From Methylobacterium sp. Leaf112 (GTDB lineage: Bacteria > Pseudomonadota > Alphaproteobacteria > Rhizobiales > Beijerinckiaceae), in NCBI RefSeq assembly GCF_001423295.1, contig NZ_LMNG01000006.1, forward strand, positions 20,367-84,366: a DNA stretch of 64,000 bases, written 5' to 3'. The translations under genes were made by a program, and so were the position numbers. Positions 26,569 through 34,539 of this stretch are shown here, one piece after another. Position 1 is the first letter of the stretch. Every line of letters starts with the position of its first letter. The notes beneath the pieces were generated by a model. The model searched no databases and was not told the origin of the DNA. It saw nothing but the letters and a program-made list of their open reading frames with translations.

Positions 26569-27501
26569 ATGAGACGCATCGAGTACGATAGATACGGCGG
26601 CCCGGAGGTCATGCGCCTTGCCTCCTTCGAACTGCCGGGTCTCAAGCCCGGCGAAGTGGCGGTCGACGTCCGTTTCGCGGCCCTGAACCCGGTCGACTGG
26701 AAGGTTCGCCGCGGTGACATGAAGCTCGTAACCGGCAAGCGTTTTCCGCGCGCCATGGGATGCGATTTCTCCGGCGTGGTTCTCGACGTCGGCGCGGGTG
26801 TGACGCGGGTCAAACCGGGAGATGCGGTCTTTGGCCTGACGAACATAAAAGCTTGCGGGGCGACGGCCGAAGCCGTCATCGCTCCGGATACCTTCCTGGC
26901 GAAGATGGCGGAGGGTGTTTCCTTTGAGGCCGCCGCGTGTCTCGGCACGCCTGGCGTCACCGCGTGGAACGGACTGGTCGACAAGGCGCGCCTGAAGGCC
27001 GGGCAGCACGTGTTCATCAACGGCTGCACCGGCGCGGTCGGCGAGGCGGCTGTTCAATTGGCGAGGATGCTGGGGGCCAAGGTCTCCGGGAGTTGCAGCG
27101 CCGAGTCGTTCCCACGCGCCCAGGCGATGGGCCTTCAGGACGTCTACGACTATCGCTCCACCGATCTCGCCAGGATCGGGCATCGCTACGATGTCGTCTA
27201 CGACACCGCCGGAACGATGCGGATCGCGGTGGGGATGAGTTTACTAAGGAAGGGTGGAGTGTTCCTCGACATCGATCCGCAGCCCTTGAAATTCGTCAGG
27301 GCCTTGTTCGACCGGCGGCTGAAGCCGATCATCATCAATGCGAGGCCAGACATCCTCGACGCCCTGGCAAAGGCTTCGGGCGACGGGATTCTTCGACTGC
27401 CCGTTGCGGAGACCGTTCCGTTGTTTCAAGCCATCCCGTTGTTGACAGCTCTGGAACGTGGCCGAAAGCTTCCGGGCAAGGCGCTGGTTTCGTTCGGTTG
27501 A
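26569..27501 (+). CDS. Quinone-oxidoreductase-type NAD(P)-dependent dehydrogenase (MDR family)
   Basis: A 310-residue medium-chain reductase. The N-terminal GroES-like domain (DRYGGPEVMRLASFELPG, ALNPVDWKVRRGD) is followed by a Rossmann domain with GTPGVTAWNGL and the nucleotide motif NGCTGAVGEAAVQLARMLGAK. Zinc-ligand residues of alcohol dehydrogenases are absent, so it is the zinc-free quinone reductase type, reducing quinones or enones with NADPH. The ATG at 26569 (MRRIEYD) begins the fold; 14 extra residues from 26527 are not conserved-looking. The YafY/WYL regulator is 45 bp downstream and may control it. Confidence 0.85.
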   Translation: MRRIEYDRYGGPEVMRLASFELPGLKPGEVAVDVRFAALNPVDWKVRRGDMKLVTGKRFPRAMGCDFSGVVLDVGAGVTRVKPGDAVFGLTNIKACGATAEAVIAPDTFLAKMAEGVSFEAAACLGTPGVTAWNGLVDKARLKAGQHVFINGCTGAVGEAAVQLARMLGAKVSGSCSAESFPRAQAMGLQDVYDYRSTDLARIGHRYDVVYDTAGTMRIAVGMSLLRKGGVFLDIDPQPLKFVRALFDRRLKPIIINARPDILDALAKASGDGILRLPVAETVPLFQAIPLLTALERGRKLPGKALVSFG

Positions 27502-27546
27502 GCAGACCGTGCCGCTTCCCCGCGGCGATCATGACGGGCTAGCCCC

Positions 27547-28275
27547 ATGACCAAAAGTCAACGCATCCTCGACCTTATGCAGATTTTGCGTCGACACCGG
27601 CATCCGGTTTCCGGCGCGGATCTGGCCATGGAAGCGGGAGTTTCACTGCGTACGATCTACCGTGACATCTCCGCGCTTCAAGCGCTCGGTGCCTCTATCG
27701 AAGGGGAGCGGGGTATAGGCTACGTCCTGAGACCTGGCTTCATGCTGCCTCCCCTCATGTTCTCGAACGAGGAGATCCAGGCCTTGGCGCTCGGCGCGCA
27801 ATGGGTCTCGGAGCATACCGACCCGGGATTGGCGCTCGCCGCGGCCAATGTGCTCGCGAAGATCAGCGCGGTCCTTCCTGCGGACATGCGGGACGAACTG
27901 GAGAGCGATGCCTTTCACGTCTGCGGGAGGAAGGACGGCACCGAACCACCCGATCTGATGGTCCTGCGACAAGCAATTCGAGAGCAGCGCAAGGTAAGGA
28001 TCACCTATGTCTCTACGGGAGAGAAGCGTCGCGAACACGTGATCTGGCCTATCGGATTGGGTTTCGACGAAGGTCGCCAAATGATCGGTGCCTTTTGCGA
28101 GGTACGGCAGGATTACCGGGTGTTTACCGCCGAGACAGTGTCGGCGGCGGAAATGTTGCCTGAACGTTATCCCGGGCGTCGCCATGAACATCTTAAAAAG
28201 TGGTGGTCTAAAGACCCAGCGCATTGCAATGCCGAAGCGGTCAATAACCTACGACTCGTCAGGTCTTCCGGATGA
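27547..28275 (+). CDS. YafY-type transcriptional regulator (HTH_11 + WYL domain)
   Basis: A 242-residue regulator. The N-terminal winged helix (QRILDLMQILRRHRHPVSG, SLRTIYRDISALQALGA) is of the HTH_11 type. The C-terminal WYL domain (RVFTAETVSAAEML; KVRITYVSTGEKRREHVIWP) is the sensor fold often binding nucleic-acid fragments or small molecules. WYL proteins regulate catabolic genes or defence islands. It follows the quinone reductase in the same direction, 45 bp away. A hairpin with a T-run ends the block at 28287-28343. Confidence 0.85.
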   Translation: MTKSQRILDLMQILRRHRHPVSGADLAMEAGVSLRTIYRDISALQALGASIEGERGIGYVLRPGFMLPPLMFSNEEIQALALGAQWVSEHTDPGLALAAANVLAKISAVLPADMRDELESDAFHVCGRKDGTEPPDLMVLRQAIREQRKVRITYVSTGEKRREHVIWPIGLGFDEGRQMIGAFCEVRQDYRVFTAETVSAAEMLPERYPGRRHEHLKKWWSKDPAHCNAEAVNNLRLVRSSG

Positions 28276-28286
28276 TAATGCAACGT

Positions 28287-28343
28287 ACACAAACTTCGAG
28301 AGACTAAATCCCTCTATTTGAGTTTGTGTGGCGTAATTTTTTC
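28287..28343 (+). terminator. Probable terminator after the YafY gene
   Basis: A 9-bp stem, ACACAAACT (28287-28295) and AGTTTGTGT (28321-28329), with a 25-base loop, followed by a run of six T within GCGTAATTTTTTCG. The loop is long for a classical terminator, but the position just after the gene supports the call. Confidence 0.5.
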
Positions 28344-28400
28344 GAACTAAACTGCTCGCCACAATAATTCTTTCCTAAAAATCAGAAATAGGCCGTCATC

Positions 28401-29069
28401 ATGTTGCAGCAGGATAGTTTCGATTTCTTGGCGCGCCTCAAAAATAACAATTCGACGCAATGGGCACATGATCAACAAGATGAGATGAATAGAACAAAAA
28501 ATGATGTCACCGAATTCGCCGCATGCATCGTCGCAGAGGTATCTAAATTCGATGAGGCAATAGCAAAGAAACCTCCGAAGCCCGAGACATGCGTGACACG
28601 ACTCAACCGGGACCTGCGTTTTGGAAAAGGGAAGGGTCCATACAAGACGGACTTCTATATCGTCGTGGGTCTACAGGGCATTCAGGGCCTTGCAGCCAGC
28701 TACGCTGTACACATTGAGCCCGGCAATTGTTTCGTCGGAGGTGGAGCGCCCAACCCTAAGGGTCCGGACTTACTGAATTACCGTAGAAAGGTTTCACATG
28801 GCTTCAAAGATTTTGAGCGCATCGTCACGAGTCACTCATTTGTGGAACTGTTCCCCAACGGAATACAGTCTCAAAGCGGCAAGTCACTGAAGCGCGGGCC
28901 GCTTCAATTCGAGCATGACGACCCGGCAATGGAATACTTGAAAAAAGATGGTTTTATAACGAGGGAGTTCTTGCCCGACGTTAGACTTACCAAATCGAGC
29001 GGCCTGAAAGAGATCGTCGATCTTCTCAAGGGCTCGAAGCCATTGATCGATTTCTTAAATCGCGCATAG
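28401..29069 (+). CDS. DUF2461 (TIGR02453) family protein
   Basis: A 222-residue soluble protein matching DUF2461: LARLKNNNSTQWAHDQQDE near the N-terminus, TRLNRDLRFGKGKGPYKTDF (the family's RD.RFs.dKsPYK motif) and YAVHIEPGNCFVGGGAPNP. The family has no settled function. AT content is clearly higher than in neighbouring genes, suggesting recent transfer from a lower-GC source. The start at 28401 is followed directly by the family N-terminus; no strong RBS is seen. Confidence 0.82.
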   Translation: MLQQDSFDFLARLKNNNSTQWAHDQQDEMNRTKNDVTEFAACIVAEVSKFDEAIAKKPPKPETCVTRLNRDLRFGKGKGPYKTDFYIVVGLQGIQGLAASYAVHIEPGNCFVGGGAPNPKGPDLLNYRRKVSHGFKDFERIVTSHSFVELFPNGIQSQSGKSLKRGPLQFEHDDPAMEYLKKDGFITREFLPDVRLTKSSGLKEIVDLLKGSKPLIDFLNRA

Positions 29070-29152
29070 CCTGCCTTTATCATAAAATCTTAATTGATGC
29101 ATCAGGCGCTAGACGATTATACGGCACCGTTGTGCGTAAAGCCGGGTGAACG

Positions 29153-29854
29153 TCAGGTGGCTTTCTCGGGTTTCGGATCGCGCCTCGTCGTCGAGGCGGG
29201 CTGCCTGAGCGGCCTCGCCGCCTTCCTTGCGAGCACCGTGCATACGAAGCGCTCGCCGTAGGTGGACGCGGTGTGCCGGACGACCAGGAACTGCAGCAGC
29301 AGGCAGCCGAGATAGGCCATCAGGACCGTCGGCGGCTCGATTATGACGGCTGCGGCCGCACCCAGCCCGATCAGGCACAACGCCGCGAACCCCGTGTAGT
29401 CGCGGGTGAACAGGTACTCGCCATGGCTGTAGAGGACCGCCGGATCGTTCTCGCTGTCCTTGAAGAGGCGGTACCACATCCGGTTCTCGGCCACAGGGTC
29501 GGTCGGCCAGTCCTTGCCCAGCAGCTTCCTCAGGCCGTTGAGGTCGATGCGGGGATCGGAGGCGGCGAACACGCTGAAGGCGCGGTGGCCGGGCAATGCA
29601 TGCTTCCAACGCAGGAAGACCAGCCGGGTCTTGGTGGGGTCGCTCAGCAGCCCGTTGGCGACGGTGGTGAGGATGAGGGCCAGCGACAGTGGGACGAGGC
29701 TCGTGGCGCCCGCGACCACGCCCTTGAGACCGACGGTGGAGACGGCCTGGTACTGCGAGAAGGCATAGAGGACGGCGACGTTCGCGGCGATGGTCGTCCA
29801 GAGCTTCGGCCGGTTCGCATCCTTCAGGGCCTTGGACGTGGACCCCTTGCTCAC
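29153..29854 (-). CDS. Membrane protein paired with an MBL-fold hydrolase
   Basis: A 233-residue protein with membrane segments near residues 20-40 (WTTIAANVAVLYAFSQYQA), 45-68 (VVAGATSLVPLSLALILTTV), and two more around 150-195 (GFAALCLIGLGAAAAVIIE; VLMAYLGCLLLQFLVV). A soluble loop of about 80 residues lies between the pairs. It starts with GTG, overlapping the stop of the MBL gene (GTGA), so the two are one translational unit. The family was not recognised. A membrane protein joined to a ComEC-like MBL enzyme inside a transposon is a layout often seen for anti-phage modules; that role is inferred. Confidence 0.7.
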   Translation of the reverse strand: MSKGSTSKALKDANRPKLWTTIAANVAVLYAFSQYQAVSTVGLKGVVAGATSLVPLSLALILTTVANGLLSDPTKTRLVFLRWKHALPGHRAFSVFAASDPRIDLNGLRKLLGKDWPTDPVAENRMWYRLFKDSENDPAVLYSHGEYLFTRDYTGFAALCLIGLGAAAAVIIEPPTVLMAYLGCLLLQFLVVRHTASTYGERFVCTVLARKAARPLRQPASTTRRDPKPEKAT

Positions 29855-30960
29855 GTGTACTCCTCCACGCGGTCGAAGAACGGCACCTGACCGGCCGCGG
29901 TGTATCCGGGTCGGGCCGGGAATCCGCCCCAGTGCACCTTGGACACGCCCTGTGTGGCGATCACGTAGCCGCCGCGCCGGGTGAAGGCGTTGAGCACGAT
30001 GTTGCGTGGATGCTTGCTGTCGTCGGCAGGGGCCGAAACGTAGGCGGAGAACCGCGTCGGGCCGTGCTGGGGCTGGATCGGGCCCAGGATGCGGTTCAGC
30101 ATGGTCGGGCCGGAATTGCGGCGGCTGCCGTGATGGGGAACCTGCACCATTTGGAAGCCCTGGAGAGGAAGCCCCATCCGAACGGCTGCTTCCGCCGCCC
30201 ATCCCAGCCCGCGATTGCCGGCATCCCCCGTCAGCAGGACCGGGCCGCCGTCGAACGAGCCGTACAGGACAACGCTCGACTCGTTGCTGGCGCTGGTGAT
30301 GCCGCCGTCCCTGAGACGCTCCCTGTCCCAGGTTTCGGTCGTCCAGCTCTGCAGGGACGCCTTCACAGACTCGAACAGGCGGCTCGCCGGGCTGGCCTTG
30401 CCGATCCATAGGCCCTGTCGCTCGATGGCTGGCTGGTCGGGGTCCGGCGTCTTATCGAACTGGGGTAACAGGTGAAGGTAGGTCCATAGGTCCGGCGACA
30501 GAACGCGGAATGGTCCGATGTCACTGCCTGCGAATGCTGGGCGTATGGCGCACCCCTGTTCTGCGGCCAGGTCGTAGACGTCCGAGACGATATCGTACTC
30601 GCCCTTGATCCGACGGGTGAGGCTTTCGATGGTCGTCGCCTTGTTTGCAAACAACGGGAACGCTTCCTCGGCATGGAGCCAGAGGGCGTGCATCCATAGA
30701 TTTCGAACCGGGATCCGCTCGAAGACCGTGCGTAAGCCGGAAGCGTGGTCGCCGTCGGCATGGGTCAGGACAACGTGCTCCAGGACCGGGCTGGGACCGA
30801 AGAACCGCCTGAGGTGGGCGACGATCTGCTCGCCGGTCTTGGCATGCCCGCCGTCGACCAGCATCAGCTTGTAATCGTAGGGCTCGCCGTACCGGATGAC
30901 GATGGCGTCACCGGCCTTCGACGCATCGCCGACCGGCAGGAACTCGATCTCGCACTTCAT
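29851..30960 (-). CDS. ComEC/Rec2-like metallo-beta-lactamase-fold hydrolase
   Basis: A 369-residue soluble hydrolase. The metal-binding motif THADGDHASG (H67, D69, D71, H72) is of the HxDxDH type of ComEC and related nucleases/phosphodiesterases. Additional ligands appear as LLTGDAGNRG and QVPHHGSRRN, both classical MBL motifs. No ComEC membrane domain is fused; instead a separate membrane protein is encoded immediately after (4-bp overlap). Such stand-alone MBL proteins are frequent in defence islands and may act on nucleic acids or nucleotide signals. Orientation is divergent from the AbiTii gene. Confidence 0.82.
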   Translation of the reverse strand: MKCEIEFLPVGDASKAGDAIVIRYGEPYDYKLMLVDGGHAKTGEQIVAHLRRFFGPSPVLEHVVLTHADGDHASGLRTVFERIPVRNLWMHALWLHAEEAFPLFANKATTIESLTRRIKGEYDIVSDVYDLAAEQGCAIRPAFAGSDIGPFRVLSPDLWTYLHLLPQFDKTPDPDQPAIERQGLWIGKASPASRLFESVKASLQSWTTETWDRERLRDGGITSASNESSVVLYGSFDGGPVLLTGDAGNRGLGWAAEAAVRMGLPLQGFQMVQVPHHGSRRNSGPTMLNRILGPIQPQHGPTRFSAYVSAPADDSKHPRNIVLNAFTRRGGYVIATQGVSKVHWGGFPARPGYTAAGQVPFFDRVEEYT

Positions 30961-31210
30961 CGGCTATCCCCGACGACCGTCGACCGCTCGATGCCTCGGT
31001 TCGAAAGCTTTTCGCGCAAAGTCTTCGGCCGATGGCAACCTCAGCCGACAATTGCAAGTTAAGGTTTCTGGGCTCGTTTTGTTCCTCAAGCTTGCCTCGT
31101 GACCGAGCCCTTGGAGGCGTGCAAACATGGTCGCCCTGCCACGGCTCATCCGCGGTCGCGCCCTACGCCGCGATCCGGCGACGTCCTCCCAATGCGAAGG
31201 TGCCGCGAGC

Positions 31211-32089
31211 GTGCATCAGTCGATCATCCTGAAGGTCCAGGCGGAGGCCCAGGACCGCAACGTTCCGCTGGCGAGCATCCTGAGCCGTGCGCGGATCGCG
31301 GCGAGACGACTGTCGCTGCCCGGCGTGCCGGATTGGCTGGAGAAGGAGACGGACGGCTATGGGGCGGACGACGAGTTGCCGCCCTACCGCATCGTCGAGT
31401 GCTGGCACGAGTTCCGCAACCCCATGCGTGGATGGTGCCCCATCGTCCACGAGGGCGCCCAGCCGGTCGTAGGCCTCTTCCAATCGGTCTACGAGTTGGA
31501 AGAGCTGCTCCACGGTGCGTCCTCCGGGTATCTCACGGCGGCACGTGGGCCGGTGCGGATGGATGCCTACGGAAGCGCACTCACGTTTCCCACCCGGTAT
31601 CGATTCACCTCGATGGAGGTCTCGCGTGCGCTGGGAATGGTGCGTCGGCTGATCCTCGACTGGACGATTGCCCTAGAGAGCGCCGGCGTCCTCGGCGACG
31701 GTACCATGTTCACCGCATCGGAACGGACGGAGGCATACAGCGTGACCCAGAACTTCATCGCCCAGAACCAGTCCATCGGCGTCGCCGGCAACGTCTCCGG
31801 CGGCACGAACACGATTGCCGCGAACCAGACGTCCGACGGCGGCATGGACGTCCGGAAGGTCCGGGATTTCCTGGCCGAGACGAGCGGCCTGATCGCACAT
31901 CTCCCGTCTGCGGTCAGGGACGAGATGCGCGAGGTCGTCGCGGAGGCGCAGGCCGAGGCGGGCAAAGCGAACCCCGACGGAAAGAAGGTTGGAAAGGCGC
32001 TCGCGGTCATCAAGGACTTGGGCATGCGCGCCGGCGGTGGCGTCATCGCAAGCGGCATCGTCTCCGGTGTCGGCGTCCTCCTCTCCTGA
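31211..32089 (+). CDS. AbiTii-domain protein (abortive-infection related)
   Basis: A 292-residue protein whose N-terminal 130 or so residues match the AbiTii domain: HQSIILKVQAEAQDRNVPLA, LSRARIAARRL, GVPDWLEKETDGYG and a following WCPIVHEG segment. The C-terminus holds a Gly-rich hydrophobic tail (GGGVIASGIVSGVGVLLS) that could insert in a membrane. AbiTii is the toxin-like half of a Lactococcus abortive-infection system; here it is fused to an unrelated region with a conserved-looking NQSIGVAGNVSGGTNTIAA segment. The start is probably GTG 31211, matching the family N-terminus; an ATG at 31127 would add 28 residues. It is divergent from the MBL pair. Confidence 0.72.
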   Translation: MHQSIILKVQAEAQDRNVPLASILSRARIAARRLSLPGVPDWLEKETDGYGADDELPPYRIVECWHEFRNPMRGWCPIVHEGAQPVVGLFQSVYELEELLHGASSGYLTAARGPVRMDAYGSALTFPTRYRFTSMEVSRALGMVRRLILDWTIALESAGVLGDGTMFTASERTEAYSVTQNFIAQNQSIGVAGNVSGGTNTIAANQTSDGGMDVRKVRDFLAETSGLIAHLPSAVRDEMREVVAEAQAEAGKANPDGKKVGKALAVIKDLGMRAGGGVIASGIVSGVGVLLS

Positions 32090-32421
32090 AGGAGCCACGT
32101 TCCGAGCGGCGCACCATCAAGACTGCCCTTACCTACGTTGGACCGTACTCGGTCGTCGGGCGGGCAAGCGATAGCCAAGCCTTCAACGTGCTGAGACCGT
32201 GCGCCATTGCGATCAGCCCGCGAACGGGGCGCGCCGGTTCGAAATGACGTATCGCCTCCTGGAGGATCGTGACCTCGGACGCTCGGTCCGTGAGGACAGT
32301 GAGGCGCTGCCACTGGCGTCGGTCACGGAGTGGAGGGCTTATTCCGAGGTCTGGTGCAAGGCATCCCGCTCGGCCAAGCTGACCGTTGCCACATCCCTCC
32401 ATAGGTTCTATTTTTGTTCAC
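32090..32421. other. Intergenic region, no gene seen
   Basis: About 330 bp between the AbiTii gene and the DUF5131 gene. Frames on both strands are short and of poor composition. A lower-GC patch just before the DUF5131 start (GGTTCTATTTTTGTTCAC, 32403-32420) is a likely promoter or RBS region. Confidence 0.4.
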
Positions 32422-33171
32422 ATGGCCCAGAATTCGGCGATAGAGTGGACCGAGGCGACTTGGAACCCGGTGACGGGCTGCACCAAGATTAGCGCCGGCT
32501 GCGACAACTGTTATGCCGCGAGGTTCTCGGAGCGCTTCCGGGGCGTCCCGGATCATCCATTCGAGTCGGGTTTCGACCTGACCCTCCGCCCGAACCGTCT
32601 CGAACAGCCGCTCACATGGCGGCGTCCGAGGATGATCTTCGTGAATTCGATGAGCGACCTGTTCCACAAGGACGTTCCGGTCTCGTTCGTGGACCGTGTC
32701 TTCGACACCATGGAGCGGGCCGACTGGCATGAGTTCCAGATACTGACGAAGCGCAGTTCGCTGATGCGCGACTACGTCAACGCCCGTTATCGAGACGGAC
32801 CAGTGCCACCTCACATCTGGCTCGGCGTGTCCGTCGAGGACGGCAGCAAGAAGTCTCGGGTCACTCACCTCTCGAAGACAAACGCATCCGTGCGTTTCCT
32901 GTCGGTCGAGCCCTTGTTAGGCCCCGTCGGCAGTTTAAATCTGAACGGCTTGCATTGGGTCATTGTGGGCGGCGAAAGCGGGCCTGGCGCCCGCCCCATG
33001 GAGAGATCCTGGGTCGTCGACCTCCTGGAACAGTGCACGCGTGCCGACGTCCCGTTCTTTTTCAAGCAATGGGGCGGCCGTTCGCCGAAAACCGGTGGCC
33101 GGCTGCTGGATGGACGGGAGCACAATGGATGGCCGAGGAGTGCGCGCGCGGCGCTGTCCGCCGTGGCGTAG
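32422..33171 (+). CDS. DUF5131 / phage Gp37-Gp68 family protein (three-Cys motif)
   Basis: A 249-residue protein matching the phage Gp37/Gp68 family. It opens with AIEWTEATWNPVTGCTKIS and continues SAGCDNCYAARFSERF, giving the three-cysteine motif (C-x6-C-x2-C) that resembles a radical-SAM-type Fe-S site. Further conserved blocks are RIFVNSMSDLFH-like (MIFVNSMSDLFHKDVP), WLGVSVED and WVIVGGESGPGARPM, then FFKQWGG near the C-terminus. It is followed 9 bp later by the TcmP partner, the standard arrangement. The start at 32422 (MAQNS) is chosen because the motif begins there. The biochemical role is unknown. Confidence 0.88.
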   Translation: MAQNSAIEWTEATWNPVTGCTKISAGCDNCYAARFSERFRGVPDHPFESGFDLTLRPNRLEQPLTWRRPRMIFVNSMSDLFHKDVPVSFVDRVFDTMERADWHEFQILTKRSSLMRDYVNARYRDGPVPPHIWLGVSVEDGSKKSRVTHLSKTNASVRFLSVEPLLGPVGSLNLNGLHWVIVGGESGPGARPMERSWVVDLLEQCTRADVPFFFKQWGGRSPKTGGRLLDGREHNGWPRSARAALSAVA

Positions 33172-33180
33172 GGGCGACGG

Positions 33181-34272
33181 ATGAAACCGCAGCAGGTCAC
33201 GTGGCCCCTTGAGGACCACACCAGGGCGAAGCACGAGATCCTTCGGCGCTACCTGCAAGCGTGGTTTCCGATCCTGGCGCAGGGCGGCTTTCCGCGGATG
33301 GTCCTCGTCGACGGCTTCGCCGGACCCGGCGTCTACGACGACGGCAGCGACGGCTCACCGCTGATCGCGCTCAAGGCATTCCTCGACCAGCCGAAACCGA
33401 TCCCGGCGGAGTGCCACTTCCACTTTATCGAGAAGGATATGGCCCGGGCTGACCGGTTGCGGGAATGCATCGCGGCGCTGTTCGCCGTCCGGCCCCAGCC
33501 GCGCAACCTCCATGTGCACGTCCATGCGGGCGAGGGCTTCGAGCAGGTCTACGCCGATGCGCTCCGCAACCACCCCCGGAACGCACCGGTGTTCGCCTTG
33601 GTCGACCCGTTCGGATGGAACGGCATTCCGATGGCCGCGATGCGGGACCTGATGGACCGCGCCAGCGGCGAGGTGTTGGTCAATTTCATGTTCGAGGAGA
33701 TCAATCGCTTCCTCGCGCATCCCGATCAGGGGGCCAACTTCGATGCCCTGTTCGGCTGCGGGGAATGGCGCCGGCTGACCATGCTCCCACCGACTCAGCG
33801 CAAGGCCGGCATCCGCGATCTCTACGCCAAGCAACTCCTGTCCGTGGCCGGAGCACGCTATGTCCGTCACTTCGAGATGCGCAACGGTCGCGAAAGAACC
33901 GACTACTACCTGTTCTTCGCAACGAAGAACCAGCGGGGTCTCAAGAAGATGAAGGAGGCCATGTGGTCCGTGGACCAGCGCGGGGGGATGACTTTCTCCG
34001 ATGCGACGGATCCCAGCCAACAGGTCCTCTTCGACGGACAGGACACCTCGCAACTCGAAGGCATCCTTTCGCGTCGGTTCGCCGGGTCCGTGACGAATGT
34101 GGACGAGGTCGAGCGCTTCGTCGTCGAGGAAACCCCATTCCGCGAGACCCATTACAAGGGCATCCTGAAAGGGATGGAGGCCCGCGTGCCGGCCGCGATC
34201 CAAGTGGAGGCGTGCCGGGAGGGGCGCAGGAAGGGAACCTACCCGACCGGAACCCGGGTCCGCTTCACATGA
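33181..34272 (+). CDS. tcmP: Three-Cys-motif partner protein TcmP
   Basis: The 363-residue protein is the usual neighbour of DUF5131. Features are HTRAKHEILRRYLQAWFPIL at the start, then MVLVDGFAGPGVYDDG and HFIEKDMARADRLRECI, which form a methyltransferase-like Rossmann core, and VFALVDPFGWNGIPMAAM. The C-terminal 80 residues look like a winged-helix domain. Pairing with a radical-SAM-like partner suggests modification of a shared nucleic-acid or protein substrate; the pair recurs in mobile elements and defence islands. Its stop is overlapped by a small - strand frame (34265-34438). Confidence 0.88.
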   Translation: MKPQQVTWPLEDHTRAKHEILRRYLQAWFPILAQGGFPRMVLVDGFAGPGVYDDGSDGSPLIALKAFLDQPKPIPAECHFHFIEKDMARADRLRECIAALFAVRPQPRNLHVHVHAGEGFEQVYADALRNHPRNAPVFALVDPFGWNGIPMAAMRDLMDRASGEVLVNFMFEEINRFLAHPDQGANFDALFGCGEWRRLTMLPPTQRKAGIRDLYAKQLLSVAGARYVRHFEMRNGRERTDYYLFFATKNQRGLKKMKEAMWSVDQRGGMTFSDATDPSQQVLFDGQDTSQLEGILSRRFAGSVTNVDEVERFVVEETPFRETHYKGILKGMEARVPAAIQVEACREGRRKGTYPTGTRVRFT

Positions 34273-34438
34273 GTGCGTCCACGACCTTACGCCTGTCAGA
34301 GTCGTAGCCCCCGGACGGAGGGCCTTCCGGCCATCCATCGGGCCGTACGGTCCTCAGCTTTCGGCACTCGTCCACGTTGAGGTCGAGCGGCGGTGCGACG
34401 TCCTCGAAGATTTCCACCAGCCGATCCCTGGACCGCAT
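34265..34438 (-). CDS. Possible small protein, 57 residues
   Basis: An ATG at 34436-34438 opens a frame reading MRSRDRLVEIFEDVAPPLDL, then NVDECRKLRTVRPDGWPEGP and PSGGYDSDRRKVVDALM. Composition looks protein-like (amphipathic start, conserved-looking DGWPEGPPSGG). It lies between the DUF5131-TcmP pair and the next - strand gene, with a strong hairpin immediately upstream at 34469-34504. No family was recognised; it could be the shortened end of an older gene. Confidence 0.4.
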   Translation of the reverse strand: MRSRDRLVEIFEDVAPPLDLNVDECRKLRTVRPDGWPEGPPSGGYDSDRRKVVDALM

Positions 34439-34468
34439 CCCGGGAAGGCTCCGACGCCCGCAAGGTCG

Positions 34469-34504
34469 GATGGCCCCACGACCGACAAGGGTCGTGGGGC
34501 CATC
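34469..34504. terminator. Perfect 15-bp hairpin
   Basis: GATGGCCCCACGACC (34469-34483) pairs perfectly with GGTCGTGGGGCCATC (34490-34504) across a 6-base loop. It follows the stop of the - strand gene at 34540 and also lies downstream of tcmP, so it may end transcription from both sides. There is no clear T-run. Confidence 0.6.
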
Positions 34505-34539
34505 GCGTCGCCGGGTCTCGGTTCAGCCTCACCGAAACG

